A stretch of DNA of 64,000 bases from Anas platyrhynchos (Eukaryota; Chordata; Aves; Anseriformes; Anatidae), in contig NC_092587.1 of assembly GCF_047663525.1 (NCBI RefSeq), forward strand, positions 43,050,501-43,114,500, read 5' to 3'. The notes under the pieces are model-generated. The model searched no databases and was not told the DNA's origin. It saw only the letters and a program-made list of their open reading frames with translations. Position 1 is the stretch's first letter. Each line of letters begins with the position of its first letter. Positions 33,301 to 41,235 of this stretch are shown one piece after another. Made by a program: the position numbers and the translations under genes.

Positions 33301-34691
33301 TCTCCAGCCTTTCCATCATATCAGTATATAAGTATATAAGTCCTTGAAGTCGTGTTTCCTTTCCACAGGCTGAATTTTGCCATGAGGTATTTAATATTCC
33401 CTGAGGGGGAAAAAAAAAAAAAAAAAAAAAGGGAATTCTTAAAATGAAGGGAAAAAAAGATCACATACTCTAAAGAGATATTTTATAAAAGACAGCCAGC
33501 CTCTTGAACAAATACTCCATGGCTACATCCATGCTAGTGACTAGATCAGAGCCATGGTACAGGCTCCAGGGCACATGATGGCACAGCACACTCCTGGATG
33601 CAGTTTTGGCAGAAGTGAGCTAGCCCTGTCCCACATGATGCCTAGCACAGTTCAGGGGACTGTACCGGCCAGGGTTTCCTAAACATAGATGGAAGATTTG
33701 AGCTGGATTAGGGCTGGATGAAGTGGGCAGGATAAAGGGAGCCCTCCCAGAAAAGAAATAAAACCCAGAACTATGGAGTGTGGGGAACAAATGCAGGTGG
33801 CTGGTGTGCTGAAATCAACTTTGTACGGTATGTGTTGTTTTTGTTTTTAATAGAGAAGAACAAAGCAATATGTTCTCAAGGTGATTTTAATTTTTAACCT
33901 GCTCTGTGCCCCGTTTCCCAGTGCAAATCCCAAACATCAACTACTATCACAAAGGCAATCCCAGGTTCAGGTGCTCCTGCAGCTCGGATACAGGTAGAGC
34001 AGACAGCAAACTCCTTCCCAAAGCAAGGCAGCATCAGGGGAACCCTACACATCACTTTATGCTGATCCACATCTACATGACCTCTGCAAGGGGCTGTCCT
34101 GCCCCTCTCTCCCAGGACTTCCCCATTCCTCTCCTGCTGAAATGGATTTTGGATTTGTTTCCTTGAACGGCTTGGTTTTCAGCTATATCACTTGATTTCC
34201 AGCCTTTAACTGAGGACACCTTTTTTTCTTTTTTTTTTTTTTTTCTTTTTTTTTTTTTTAATTTGAACTCACCATTTCAGTATAAAATCTGCATTTAAGT
34301 CAGCCTTTCCCCTCAAAATAAAGGAGTACAGAGAGGGTTCCCCTAAAGTCTAGGATCTGTTACACTGTTTATATTGTTCTTTCAAATTTCTTTTCCTTTC
34401 ACATGCATTTAAGGTGTGCCTTATCCTTTGGAGCAGAATTTGATCATGGGAGACTGACTGACCATGTGACTCCTCAGGGAAGCTCCACAGGACAGGAGGT
34501 AGGAAACAAAGCTGTTTGAAATATTTCACTCAGGAAATGTTTGCAGTTCCCTTCCTGCAAGCCCCCATACCTGCTAGGTCTAAGTTTGAACTTTAAGTTT
34601 AAGGTGTAAGTTTAGCTGGAGACAACCTCTGTGCAACATACCTGTCAACTTCTGAAGTCCCCTCTCTAGAATAAGTGTTCATATTCTCCAT
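18112..34691 (-). CDS. Ten-exon gene for a 364-aa coiled-coil protein with C-terminal Mieap_C-like domain (SPATA18-related)
   Basis: Coding exons by hand: 34691-34642, 34288-34273, 33400-33282, 22448-22362, 21447-21364, 20853-20676, 20255-20133, 20048-19944, 19505-19425 and 18363-18112. They total 1,095 nt with all phases compatible. The N-terminus [11 protein letters not shown] is polar. Residues about 96-135 are coiled-coil ([20 protein letters not shown]). The C-terminal 185 residues start [14 protein letters not shown] and end with the pattern W-P-x-L-x5-L-I-x-K-G-V-V. That order (helical D-E-W segment, C-R-x4-L-M-L-x-Q, then terminal WP...KG-V) is what I know from Mieap_C, the cardiolipin-binding C-terminal domain of mitochondria-eating protein (SPATA18). 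The protein is shorter than SPATA18 (about 538 aa) and diverged, so I call it Mieap_C-like and assign no function. It is head-to-head with the HSPA12-like gene. The domain call is from memory of the family. Confidence 0.8.
19425..19505 (-). CDS. Mieap_C-like gene, coding exon 9
   Basis: Acceptor TTTGGTTTGTAG|GAG, donor AAG|GTAAGT. 27 codons: [20 protein letters not shown] and FYKKITK. Phase 0 at both ends. Confidence 0.88.
19944..20048 (-). CDS. Mieap_C-like gene, coding exon 8
   Basis: Acceptor TTTTTCTATTGTAG|AAG, donor CAA|GTATTT. 35 codons: [20 protein letters not shown] and [15 protein letters not shown]. Phase 0 at both ends. Confidence 0.85.
20133..20255 (-). CDS. Mieap_C-like gene, coding exon 7 (start of C-terminal domain)
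   Basis: Reads [20 protein letters not shown] and [21 protein letters not shown], 41 codons and phase 0 at both ends. The acceptor ATGGCAG has a poor pyrimidine tract and the donor is GAT|GTGTTT, so the exact edges are less certain than those of its neighbours. Confidence 0.7.
20676..20853 (-). CDS. Mieap_C-like gene, coding exon 6
   Basis: Acceptor CTTGCTCTAG|A, donor AAG|GTTTGT. The exon encodes 59 codons beginning [20 protein letters not shown] and including [20 protein letters not shown], probably the end of the coiled coil and a linker. Confidence 0.85.
21364..21447 (-). CDS. Mieap_C-like gene, coding exon 5 (coiled coil)
   Basis: Acceptor CTGTTTCAG|A, donor CG|GTAACA. The exon encodes [20 protein letters not shown] and then KIKRLET, a charged heptad-like coiled-coil segment. 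Its 84 nt fit between phase-2 ends on both sides. Confidence 0.85.
22362..22448 (-). CDS. Mieap_C-like gene, coding exon 4
   Basis: Acceptor TTTCTAG|G, then [20 protein letters not shown] and NQQQGSSL, and donor GA|GTAAGT. A second AG four bases later (GCAG|AGT) would break the frame, so 22448 is preferred. The intron before it is 10.8 kb and largely CR1. Confidence 0.8.
23310..24590 (-). mobile_element. Older CR1, segment 1 (3' end to RT)
   Basis: It begins with AATCATAGACTATCCC and the CR1 3' UTR and runs on through the ORF2 C-terminus and the RT core. The palm motif FADDTKLGG is readable on the minus strand at about 24,185, and the SKAFDTVSH block at about 24,435. Stops and frameshifts are frequent. 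It stops abruptly at CAAGGAT, where a younger CR1 has inserted, and continues at 28,353. Confidence 0.88.
25165..26900 (-). pseudogene. CR1 ORF2 (endonuclease + partial RT), disrupted
   Basis: The apurinic-like endonuclease is largely readable (GISETWWDE region near 26,790, then [10 protein letters not shown] and [10 protein letters not shown]). The RT begins with [11 protein letters not shown] and [10 protein letters not shown]. There is a stop in place of Arg near 26,700 and a Trp-to-stop at 25,483. The frame ends at the internal-deletion junction near 25,165 before the catalytic ADD motif. Confidence 0.8.
27015..28253 (-). pseudogene. CR1 ORF1 (zinc-motif + SGNH-esterase protein) with one stop
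   Basis: One frame runs from ATG at 28253 ([10 protein letters not shown]) to the stop at 27015, interrupted only by a TGA at about 27,693. The N-terminal half holds two tandem C-x2-C...C-x2-C units and a short coiled coil ([16 protein letters not shown]). The C-terminal half is the CR1 esterase-like domain with [10 protein letters not shown] in the place of the usual GDSLL nucleophile motif (Gly for Asp) and a later LAGLIDR end. Confidence 0.8.
28311..28352. repeat. Three 13-bp tandem units in the CR1 5' leader
   Basis: CGCCCTTCCTGCT is repeated at 28311, 28324 and 28337 (last copy ends GAT), followed by a partial CGC unit and the element edge. Confidence 0.85.
28353..28787 (-). mobile_element. 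Older CR1, segment 2 (RT N-terminal part)
   Basis: It resumes exactly where segment 1 stopped (ATCTTCTCCATAATTTTACC) and reads through [10 protein letters not shown] and [10 protein letters not shown] on the minus strand up to the start of a solo LTR. Confidence 0.85.
28788..29271 (+). mobile_element. Retroviral solo LTR inside the older CR1
   Basis: It starts TGTGAGAAAT and ends ATTTTTCACA, a near-perfect inverted repeat with TG...CA ends. The 484-bp body contains a TATA-like AATAAAAGG near 29,146 and a poly(A) signal AATAAA near 29,216, spaced as expected for an LTR in plus orientation. It interrupts the CR1 sequence precisely between 28,787 and 29,272. No clear target-site duplication was seen. 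Confidence 0.78.
29272..31165 (-). mobile_element. Older CR1, segment 3 (endonuclease and ORF1)
   Basis: It continues the older CR1 after the LTR with CTATCAAGTAGCAGACCTAT, then the ORF2 endonuclease region ([10 protein letters not shown] near 29,780) and the ORF1 esterase ([14 protein letters not shown] near 30,750). It fades out around 31,165 near the equivalent of the ORF1 start. Many stops and frameshifts. Confidence 0.83.
33282..33400 (-). CDS. Mieap_C-like gene, coding exon 3
   Basis: [20 protein letters not shown] and then [19 protein letters not shown] plus AG. The donor is AG|GTGAGT. The acceptor CCCCCTCAG follows a run of 21 T on the minus strand (A run at 33410-33430 on the plus strand). 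The second half is amphipathic and probably the start of the coiled coil. Confidence 0.82.
33410..33430. repeat. Poly(A) run (poly(T) tract of an acceptor on the minus strand)
   Basis: Twenty-one A on the plus strand, directly upstream of the exon-3 acceptor of the Mieap_C-like gene, where it serves as an unusually long uninterrupted pyrimidine tract. Confidence 0.8.
34212..34260. repeat. T-rich low-complexity tract
   Basis: Long T runs broken by single C bases, next to the donor of the 16-nt microexon. Confidence 0.9.
34273..34288 (-). CDS. Mieap_C-like gene, 16-nt microexon 2
   Basis: AAATGCAG|ATTTTATACTGAAATG|GTGAGT. It converts the phase-2 end of exon 1 into the phase-0 start of exon 3 and encodes (R)FYTEM. 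Without it, exons 1 and 3 do not join in frame. The acceptor has a weak pyrimidine tract but a CTGAC branch-like motif close upstream. Confidence 0.5.
34642..34691 (-). CDS. Mieap_C-like gene, coding exon 1
   Basis: ATG at 34691 opens [16 protein letters not shown] plus two bases (AG). The donor is AG|GTATGT. A second ATG lies 5 nt upstream in another frame and reaches a stop after 9 codons, so a very short overlapping upstream ORF may dampen initiation. Confidence 0.7.
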
Positions 34692-35033
34692 GCATCCCAA
34701 GTTGGTTGTAGGAGAGAAAGCCGGGTCGATCCACGAAGTTACAGGAGGAGAAAATGTTCAAGTGAGTGGCAGCACTGTGTTCCTAGGAGCGCAGACAGCA
34801 AATGCAAGTGCCAGGGAGTTTCTTGCTTACATACTGTGAGATTCAGCCCTCCCTTTTACAAGAAAGGGTACTGTTTCCTGGAATTGATGTCCGAATTTAC
34901 TTCCCTTCAGCCAGTAGCCAGTAAAGACAGGATGGGGGTGACTTCATGCTGCAGTAGTAGCCAGAACAGTTTCAATTTCATCCCAGTCTGTTATATTTAT
35001 TCCTCTGTAACCCCAGAGCTGTGCGTATTTGCG
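34692..35033. promoter_or_regulatory. Candidate bidirectional promoter / 5' leaders of the Mieap_C-like and HSPA12-like genes
   Basis: Two start codons face away from each other across about 340 bp. The plus side includes a strong acceptor (TATTTATTCCTCTGTAACCCCAG ending at 35016, given here in words because only the last part matters: pyrimidine-rich then CAG). The HSPA12-like gene may therefore have an upstream non-coding first exon. There is no CpG island and no clear TATA box. Confidence 0.45.
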
Positions 35034-35327
35034 ATGCTGTCAGACATGGCCAGCGATTCAGTCTTTGTCGTCGCTATAGATTTTGGCACATCCTACAGTG
35101 GGTACTGTTTTTCCCTTGCTTCGGGTACAGACCAAATCCGCCAGGTGTTCTGGGGAACAGAGCATGGTCTCAAGACCCCGAAGACGCCCACATGCATCTT
35201 GTTCAACCAGAAGAAGGAGTTCAGTAAATTTGGCTATGATGCTGTGATGAAGTACAAGAGCCTGCCCTCCGGCGAAGCTGACAAGTGGTACTTCTTCGAG
35301 AACTTCAAGATGAGACTGTACAACACG
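35034..35327 (+). CDS. HSPA12-like exon 1 (coding part)
   Basis: MLSDMASDSVFVVAIDFGTS and on to FENFKMRLYNT, donor ACG|GTATGT. The frame is open upstream to 34836, but that part has no family resemblance and precedes a good acceptor ending at 35016, so it is probably intron. The second Met (35046) gives MASDS. Confidence 0.88.
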
Positions 35328-38300
35328 GTATGTAGAGTGATTACTGCTAATGCAAGTCAGAGCTATTTGTTTATTTAAGGGATGTGGGTTAAAGGAATTG
35401 GTGAAGGGGACAGAGTAATCTGGCTGGCCAAGATGAATGAACAGAAGTCAAAGGGCATTTTGATAAACAAGAAATGATTTACATTCTTAATTAGCTAACG
35501 GCTTCACGAGACTGCAGACCCCATTGAAGCCAAATACTTGTTCTTAACAAAAATCTACCCTGCTCTAGAACTTAGCAGAGAAACTAACCTCTTTCTGGGA
35601 CTTTCTACCTCAGTCTTGTACATAGAACAAAGGAAGTTTCTTGTAATTCAAGATGGGTTGACCCAGGGTCAGCCTGTCTTTCCCTCCCCTGAAGGAATGT
35701 CCTCAAGCCGTGTCTGTCTGTCTTTCAAGCAAGTAGTAGTTACTGTTTTTCTCCGACGGCTCTGTGCTAGTTCAGACTTGTTCATGGCTTTTTCTGGTAA
35801 GGTTTCTTCAACCAAACATCATGCTACCTCAGGGCTTCCTTGTCTGTGCTCTGTGGTCCTACAGCACCTCCCACAGGTCTTCCACCTTTTTCTGCTTTTT
35901 GCCTATTGAGATTAACTTTTCCTAAGTGTCACCATCTGTCACCATCTGCTTTTATTAGTTCACTTTGGCTCTGTGCTTTTCATTTTACTTTGTATGTCCT
36001 CAAAATTGGTGTTTCTCCACTGTGAGTGTTTGCACAAAGTCTTACAACTTGATGTGTGCTTGCTACTAATCCAGAGAACAGAGTCAGCCCCAGATGAAGT
36101 CCCTTGTCTGCTCTTTAGCATCCTCCAGTGCTAAGCAATGAGTGCTGATCCAGGTGTGGGGGAGGTGGGAGGCTGCTGTAAGGACTCCCCTCCCCAGGAA
36201 AGGTGTGAACAATGTGGTCTGACATCTGACATAGTGTCACCCATGGAGTGATAGGCTCTCACTCACTTTTGGGGCAGGAGGTTCTGAAGAGAGATTTTAG
36301 TTCAAGCCCATTTCTCTGTACCCACAGAGCAGATGGTTAAGGGAAATATTAGAAAGAGACAAGACAGGGAAACAACAATTCCTAGACACCTACCTTGTTA
36401 TTGCTGAATCTCCACAAAAAGTGCCCATGGAGAAAATACATCACCTTCTGTTGACTGAGCCAGGAACAGTGACAGGAAATGAGTTTATAAGTAAAAATAA
36501 ACATAGATTGCTTTTCCTTCCAGTGGCTGCACAGTACCTTTTCTGACTGTTATAGCTGGGCAGACCCTGGACCTGCCTACTTACCTCCATTGGCTGTAAA
36601 GGTTCCCAAGTTCATTAATTTGTTTATCCAGTTGATGATTGTTCTGATTTAGGGCCATCTTTCGTAGAATCATAGACTCATTTAGGTTGGAAAAGACCAT
36701 TAAGATCATCTGGTCCACCCTTTAACCTACCACTGCCAAGTCCACCATTAAACCATGTCCCTAAGCTCTACATCTACACATTTTTTGAAGACTTCTAGGG
36801 ATGGTGACACAGCTAGGCAGCCTGTTTCAGCCATCTTTGATGTCTGCTGAAGCAAAACAAAGAGAAATGTGCAGTAAAGTCTGGCTCACAAAACTTTGGA
36901 TACAGGCAACAATTTCCACATTTCTAGATAGAGCAGGGAAGCAGGAACTGATGGAGGAAGTTTGGGGCTCCTGGAAGAGACCGAAAAAGTGTCAGAGCAG
37001 CCACCTGTCTCAGGTTTCACATATACCCAGGCAGACACATAAGCCCATAAACCAAGAGGACACATTACAGATAAATTGTATCAGAACAGAGGGGTATTTG
37101 TCTGTATATTTTTCCAGTATATATTTTGTTAACTACATACACCAGAGCATAGAAGCAACCTGAAGTCTCTGTACATATGCCTGGGAAATATAGGATGATG
37201 TCACGTAGAAAGTACAATTCTCCCCACTACTGTTCAGGAGGATCTATAGGGTCTTTATAAAAGTTGGAACACAAGGAACAGTTGACTTATCAACCACATG
37301 GGTATTTTGCCTATTGAAAGATTATAGGCAAGCAGTTTGGTAGCTGACCTGCATCAATTAGACTTTAGTTAGCTACATAATGAAGCCATTTGGGGGAATT
37401 TACTGAGATCTGGAGATAGGACCTCATTCTATAGCACGTTCTGTGCAGTGCTCAGTGTAAAGAGGACAGAACTGTTACTGGGACTTCTACATTTAACCCC
37501 AAGACATTTTTACTGTTTCCTCTCAATTGTAGAAAGTCACTTCTGGCATGGAGATGGAAGCAAGCAATGGAAAGACACTTCCTGCCCTGATGGTCTTTGC
37601 TGAAAGCCTACGCTACATGAAGCAACATGCCCTGAACACTGTCCAAGAGGCCTCTTTCCACACCGTCTGTGACCCCCAGGAGATCACCTGGGTCATTACT
37701 GTCCCAGCCATATGGAGTGCAGCTGCCAGGCAGTTCATGCGGCTGGCAGCAAAAGAGGTAAAACCAGTGGTTATCCCACTTCCTCAGGTTATCTTCTCAG
37801 ATTTCTTTACCCATCAAGGAAGAGGAAATGTTCTTTTTTTAAATAACCTGCATTTCAAATTTCTATCCATCAGGGAGATGAATCTCCCATGATATGTGTG
37901 TAGGGGAATGTCCTGAGCTGGAAGTAACCACTGCTCTGCCCCTTCTCCTGCCACTGTCTAGAAATGAGCCCACAGAGATCAGTGGTGCAAGAAGCATTAC
38001 TCCAGGGTGGATGAGAACAGCCTCACTAGCAGGTGATTTTCATGCAGCAGTGATCTTGCCACCTTTCCTGAACTGACACTTCTCTTGTGATTTTAGGCAG
38101 GACTCATCTCTGACATGATTTCTGAGAAGCTGATTATTGCCCTGGAGCCAGAGGCTGCATCACTTTGGTGCAAACAGCTTCCACAAGAAGGGTTTATCGT
38201 AGAGGCCAGTGACAAGAAAAAGTTTGAAGACTCCCCTGGGATCCAGTATATTGTTGTTGACTGTGGAGGTAAAGTTTTCCCTGTTCAACAGGTACAATCT

Positions 38301-40169
38301 TTGCTGGGCATGGAGAGTGGCTGTTTTGCTGCGTCTAACACAGAGGCCCCCAAAAGGACTGCAGAGCAGTCCCAGAGCTTGAACTCCACTTCTGTGATTG
38401 TCATGGTATTTTTATTTTAATTTTTCTCTTCATGAGATCCCATGGGCAGGTAACAAAATGGGAAGAAAGGGCAGGTCTTCTAAAGGTTTGATCCATGGCA
38501 AATGGAAGTCAATGAGTGTCTGATGTCTTCCAGCACTTCAGGCCAGCCAGTCGCTGCACAAGCTCCTGCCATCATGCCACTCCATCCTGCTCCCTGTTCC
38601 AGCACTGGCCACTGACACACACCCAATTACTGTTGTGTAGCTTCCTCTGTAGGAGCAAGTGCAGTGCCCAGTGAACTGGCCAAAGCGATTAACTAGTAGG
38701 CCCTGTAGAATAAATAATTAAAAATAGTTGATAGAGCGCCACTTAGTAATTTCTGTTGTTTCCTGTGGGAGTTTTTTAGAGTGACATGAATTTACTGTCA
38801 AGAGCACTCTGGTGATTGTGAACAAAGACTGCCAAAGTATCAGGACCACCACAGGTTTCTCACAGTCTCACCATCACTGTTAATTTTAACTCAGAGCTTG
38901 TGTAACAAAAGGCAAGAGTCAACTTAAATTTAGTGCTTAAATTTAGGAAATCTAAAGGCATACAGGCAATAGAGAAAGAGAGCATATGTGAAAAAGAAAG
39001 CACCAGAAAAGCACACTTGGGACCCAGGAGTTCAGAAAGTAAGACTATATTCAGTGAAAAGTAAGGATCTTGTGTAATTCAGAGAGAATATCTAACTTGA
39101 TTTGTCTGTGTGTATGTGTGTAGGCGGCACAATAGACATCACAGTACATGAGATCCAGGAAAACCATTATCTGAAGGAGTTACACAAGGCATCTGGAGGT
39201 GGATGGGGAGGCAACAGAGTGGATGAAAACTTCAGTGCATTCCTCAGAGAAATATTCGATGATGGTGTATGGGATGAATATGTAAAGAGCCACCCTACTG
39301 AATTGCAACATATGATGTACAACTTTGGTCTACAGAAATGCTCTGCCAGCAGGGAAGCAGTCTACATACGTTGCTACTACAACTTGACAAGAGTGGCAGA
39401 AAGCAGGAAGGAGATCTCTCAGTTCTTCACAAAAGTCACAGGAGCTGTATGGTGTGATGGGATGATCATGATTACATATGAGAAAATGAAGAGCTTTTTT
39501 GAGTACAGTATCAAAAATATTGTTGGTACTTTGAGGGAAATCCTTGGCAAGCCTGAGATGGCCAAGGTCCAGTACATTTTACTTGTGGGAGGTTTTTCAA
39601 CTAGCATCATCTTGAGGGATGCAATCCGTCAGGCTTTTAGCATGAAGTATCATGTCCTTTGTCCCATGGAGGCCCAAGCTGCCGTTGCAAAAGGGGCTGT
39701 TTTATTCGGAGTCAATCCAAAAATCATTGCTTCAAGAATCAGTGTTCGGACATATGGTGTAGAAATATACACAACATTTGATGTTGCTATCCACGACTTT
39801 TGTAAACGATATGTCTCAAAAGCTGATGGGCTTGTTTATTGCAAAGATATCTTCAAGAAATTGGTGGGAATTGAGGAGTCAGTGAATATAAATGAAGTTG
39901 CCGAATATATTTTTCAGCCAATAGAAGCAGATCAGACATGTACACGCTTTTCTTTCTACTCCACGGAAAAGCAGTGTGCTCAGTATGTAGATGAGGAAGG
40001 GATGGAACTGCTTGGCTCATGCACAGTACCAATGCCAGACACAAGGCTGGGGAAGAATCGCGAACTGAGGCTGGATATTAAATTTGGGCTTACTGAATTT
40101 AAAGCCACAGCTACAGACATTACTTCCAAACAAAGTCGAACAATTGTGATAGATTTTTTAGCAGTGTAA
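35034..40169 (+). CDS. HSPA12-like Hsp70-family protein, four exons, 578 aa
   Basis: A cytosolic Hsp70-like ATPase of the divergent HSPA12 branch, which has the nucleotide-binding domain but no classical substrate-binding domain. Exons: 35034-35327, 37533-37757, 38097-38268 and 39124-40169 (1,737 nt, all phases compatible). Motifs: phosphate-1 loop AIDFGTSYSG (about 14-23), VITVPAIW in exon 2, IIALEPEAAS (about 186-195), phosphate-2 loop VDCGGGTIDIT (about 227-237) and adenosine loop LLVGGFSTS (about 383-391). The HSPA12-type ending is a predicted Ig-like fold finishing IVIDFLAV. HSPA12A/B are near 680 aa; this one is shorter, mainly at the N-terminus and in the loop between IIALEPEAAS and VDCGGG. 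It is a member of the HSPA12-like set, not clearly HSPA12A or B, so no symbol is given. ATG at 35034 or 35046 could start it. Confidence 0.9.
35328..36662 (+). other. HSPA12-like intron 1, unique part
   Basis: No exon-like or repeat content recognised before the CR1 fragment. The open frame at 35538-35909 has no recognisable domain. Confidence 0.45.
36663..36830 (-). mobile_element. CR1 3'-end fragment in HSPA12-like intron 1
   Basis: GTAGAATCATAGACTCATTT then AGGTTGGAAAAGACCATTAA on the plus strand: the reverse complement of a short CR1 3' end, ending near GGCAGCCTGTTTCAGCC. Confidence 0.82.
37533..37757 (+). CDS. HSPA12-like exon 2
   Basis: Acceptor CAATTGTAG|AAA, donor GAG|GTAAAA. 75 codons, phase 0, including EITWVITVPAIWSAAARQFM, the connect-type segment of the Hsp70 ATPase fold. 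Confidence 0.92.
38097..38268 (+). CDS. HSPA12-like exon 3
   Basis: Acceptor TTTTAG|GCA, donor GGAG|GTAAAG. It encodes AGLISDMISEKLIIALEPEA and ends in VVDCG plus one base. The phosphate-2 loop is split across this intron. Confidence 0.92.
38269..39123 (+). other. HSPA12-like intron 3
   Basis: Nothing recognised besides short AT-rich stretches. Confidence 0.5.
39124..40169 (+). CDS. HSPA12-like exon 4 (terminal)
   Basis: Acceptor TGTAG|GC completes the split Gly codon. The exon is 348 codons including TAA at 40167-40169, with the rest of the phosphate-2 loop, the adenosine-binding loop and the C-terminal domain. Uninterrupted. Confidence 0.93.
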
Positions 40170-40597
40170 ATGCTTTGTTCTTAGAGCAGCAGGGACAACA
40201 AATTCAAGGGACAGCCTAAGCAGTAGGTACCAACTACTACAATGTAAAATGGCAAATGGACCATAAAGTTTATTATCCAGTCTTACCCTTAATTCAAAAT
40301 CAGGTCCCTTTATCTGGAGTCCAGGTTTAATACTGCCAGGGGAGACATTTAAATGGATTTAAGTTTTCTTCAGAACATCACTTAGAAATACATTATGTAT
40401 AATCAAAGGGCTCTTGTCTGAGCCCTTCTGTCCAGCTGAAGATACTCCCTATGTCACTGACTTGGGCTTAATGTTTTCTGTTTCCATAAAAGCTCATCTC
40501 TTTCCCTCCTGTCTAGAGCACCTGTGAACAGGCTCAGCAAAATGTGGCCTTTGTGAGCCCAAATTTGCCCAGGAAAAGCATGTAACAATGAAGTGTG

Positions 40598-40700
40598 CTG
40601 GGTCTGTCTGGGATGCAGTTAACTTTCTTCATGACTCTAATGTTTGCATTTGTAACTTTACCAAAATTCTAGAATGTGATTTTAGTTACTCAGCTTCTGT
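40598..40700 (+). mobile_element. LTR-like fragment
   Basis: TGTGCTGGGTCTGTCTGGGA followed by TGCAGTTAACTTTCTTC resembles the first bases of abundant avian ERV LTRs. It may be the edge of the retroviral remnant that follows. Confidence 0.4.
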
Positions 40701-40801
40701 CGCCTCTTACCAACTTATTACATCCAATTATACTTAACTTCATGATCTGCTGCCTACTCCTATTGGAATGAACCTTACCCTGCTGAAGAAATTACTGTTA
40801 T

Positions 40802-40939
40802 ATGAAGACTTGAAGCGGTTGATGAAACAAGTTTGAGAAAATGGACAAAAGACTCCGATTACTGTCCATCATGAAGACTTGAAGCGGTTGATGAAACAAG
40901 TTTGAGAAAATGGACAAAAGACTCTGATTACTGTCCATC
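40802..40939 (+). repeat. Perfectly phased 69-bp tandem duplication
   Basis: Copy 1 is 40802-40870 and copy 2 is 40871-40939, differing at one position (CCGATT versus CTGATT). 69 bp is 23 codons, in frame with the env-like sequence downstream, and each copy carries the same in-frame TGA. Confidence 0.93.
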
Positions 40940-41235
40940 ATGATATAGAAGAAATACATCGAGTGATGGAAAGAGTAAAGAAAGATGAACAGCACCATTG
41001 GTGGGACACATTGTTTGTATGGTCGCCAACTGCCACAGGAGTCTTCAACAAGATGCTTCACCCTGTTATTGTTTGGTTAATACTCGCTGCATTACGCTTT
41101 ATACTAACAATTTGTTTGCATGTTAAACTCTGGACTATGATGAAATGTTTCGTATCCTTACACGAAATACATACACTCGATAATCCTCATCCAAAAAATG
41201 TATGTGATATACCCAATACATTCCAAATGTCATGA
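40802..41235 (+). pseudogene. Endogenous-retrovirus env remnant (transmembrane subunit C-terminus)
   Basis: The frame after the duplication reads through a charged helix into a W-W-D-x-L-F-x-W-S-P-T-A-T-G-x-F-N motif. A 20-residue hydrophobic membrane segment (about 41,075-41,135) and a short cytoplasmic tail ending at 41,235 follow. This resembles the end of a retroviral TM glycoprotein. In-frame TGA codons in both duplicate units, and no upstream surface-subunit sequence, show it is a dead fragment. Confidence 0.55.

Noticed and set aside
34836-35033. In-frame N-terminal extension of the HSPA12-like protein
   Set aside because: No family resemblance, and a strong splice acceptor at 35016 lies between it and the recognised N-terminus.
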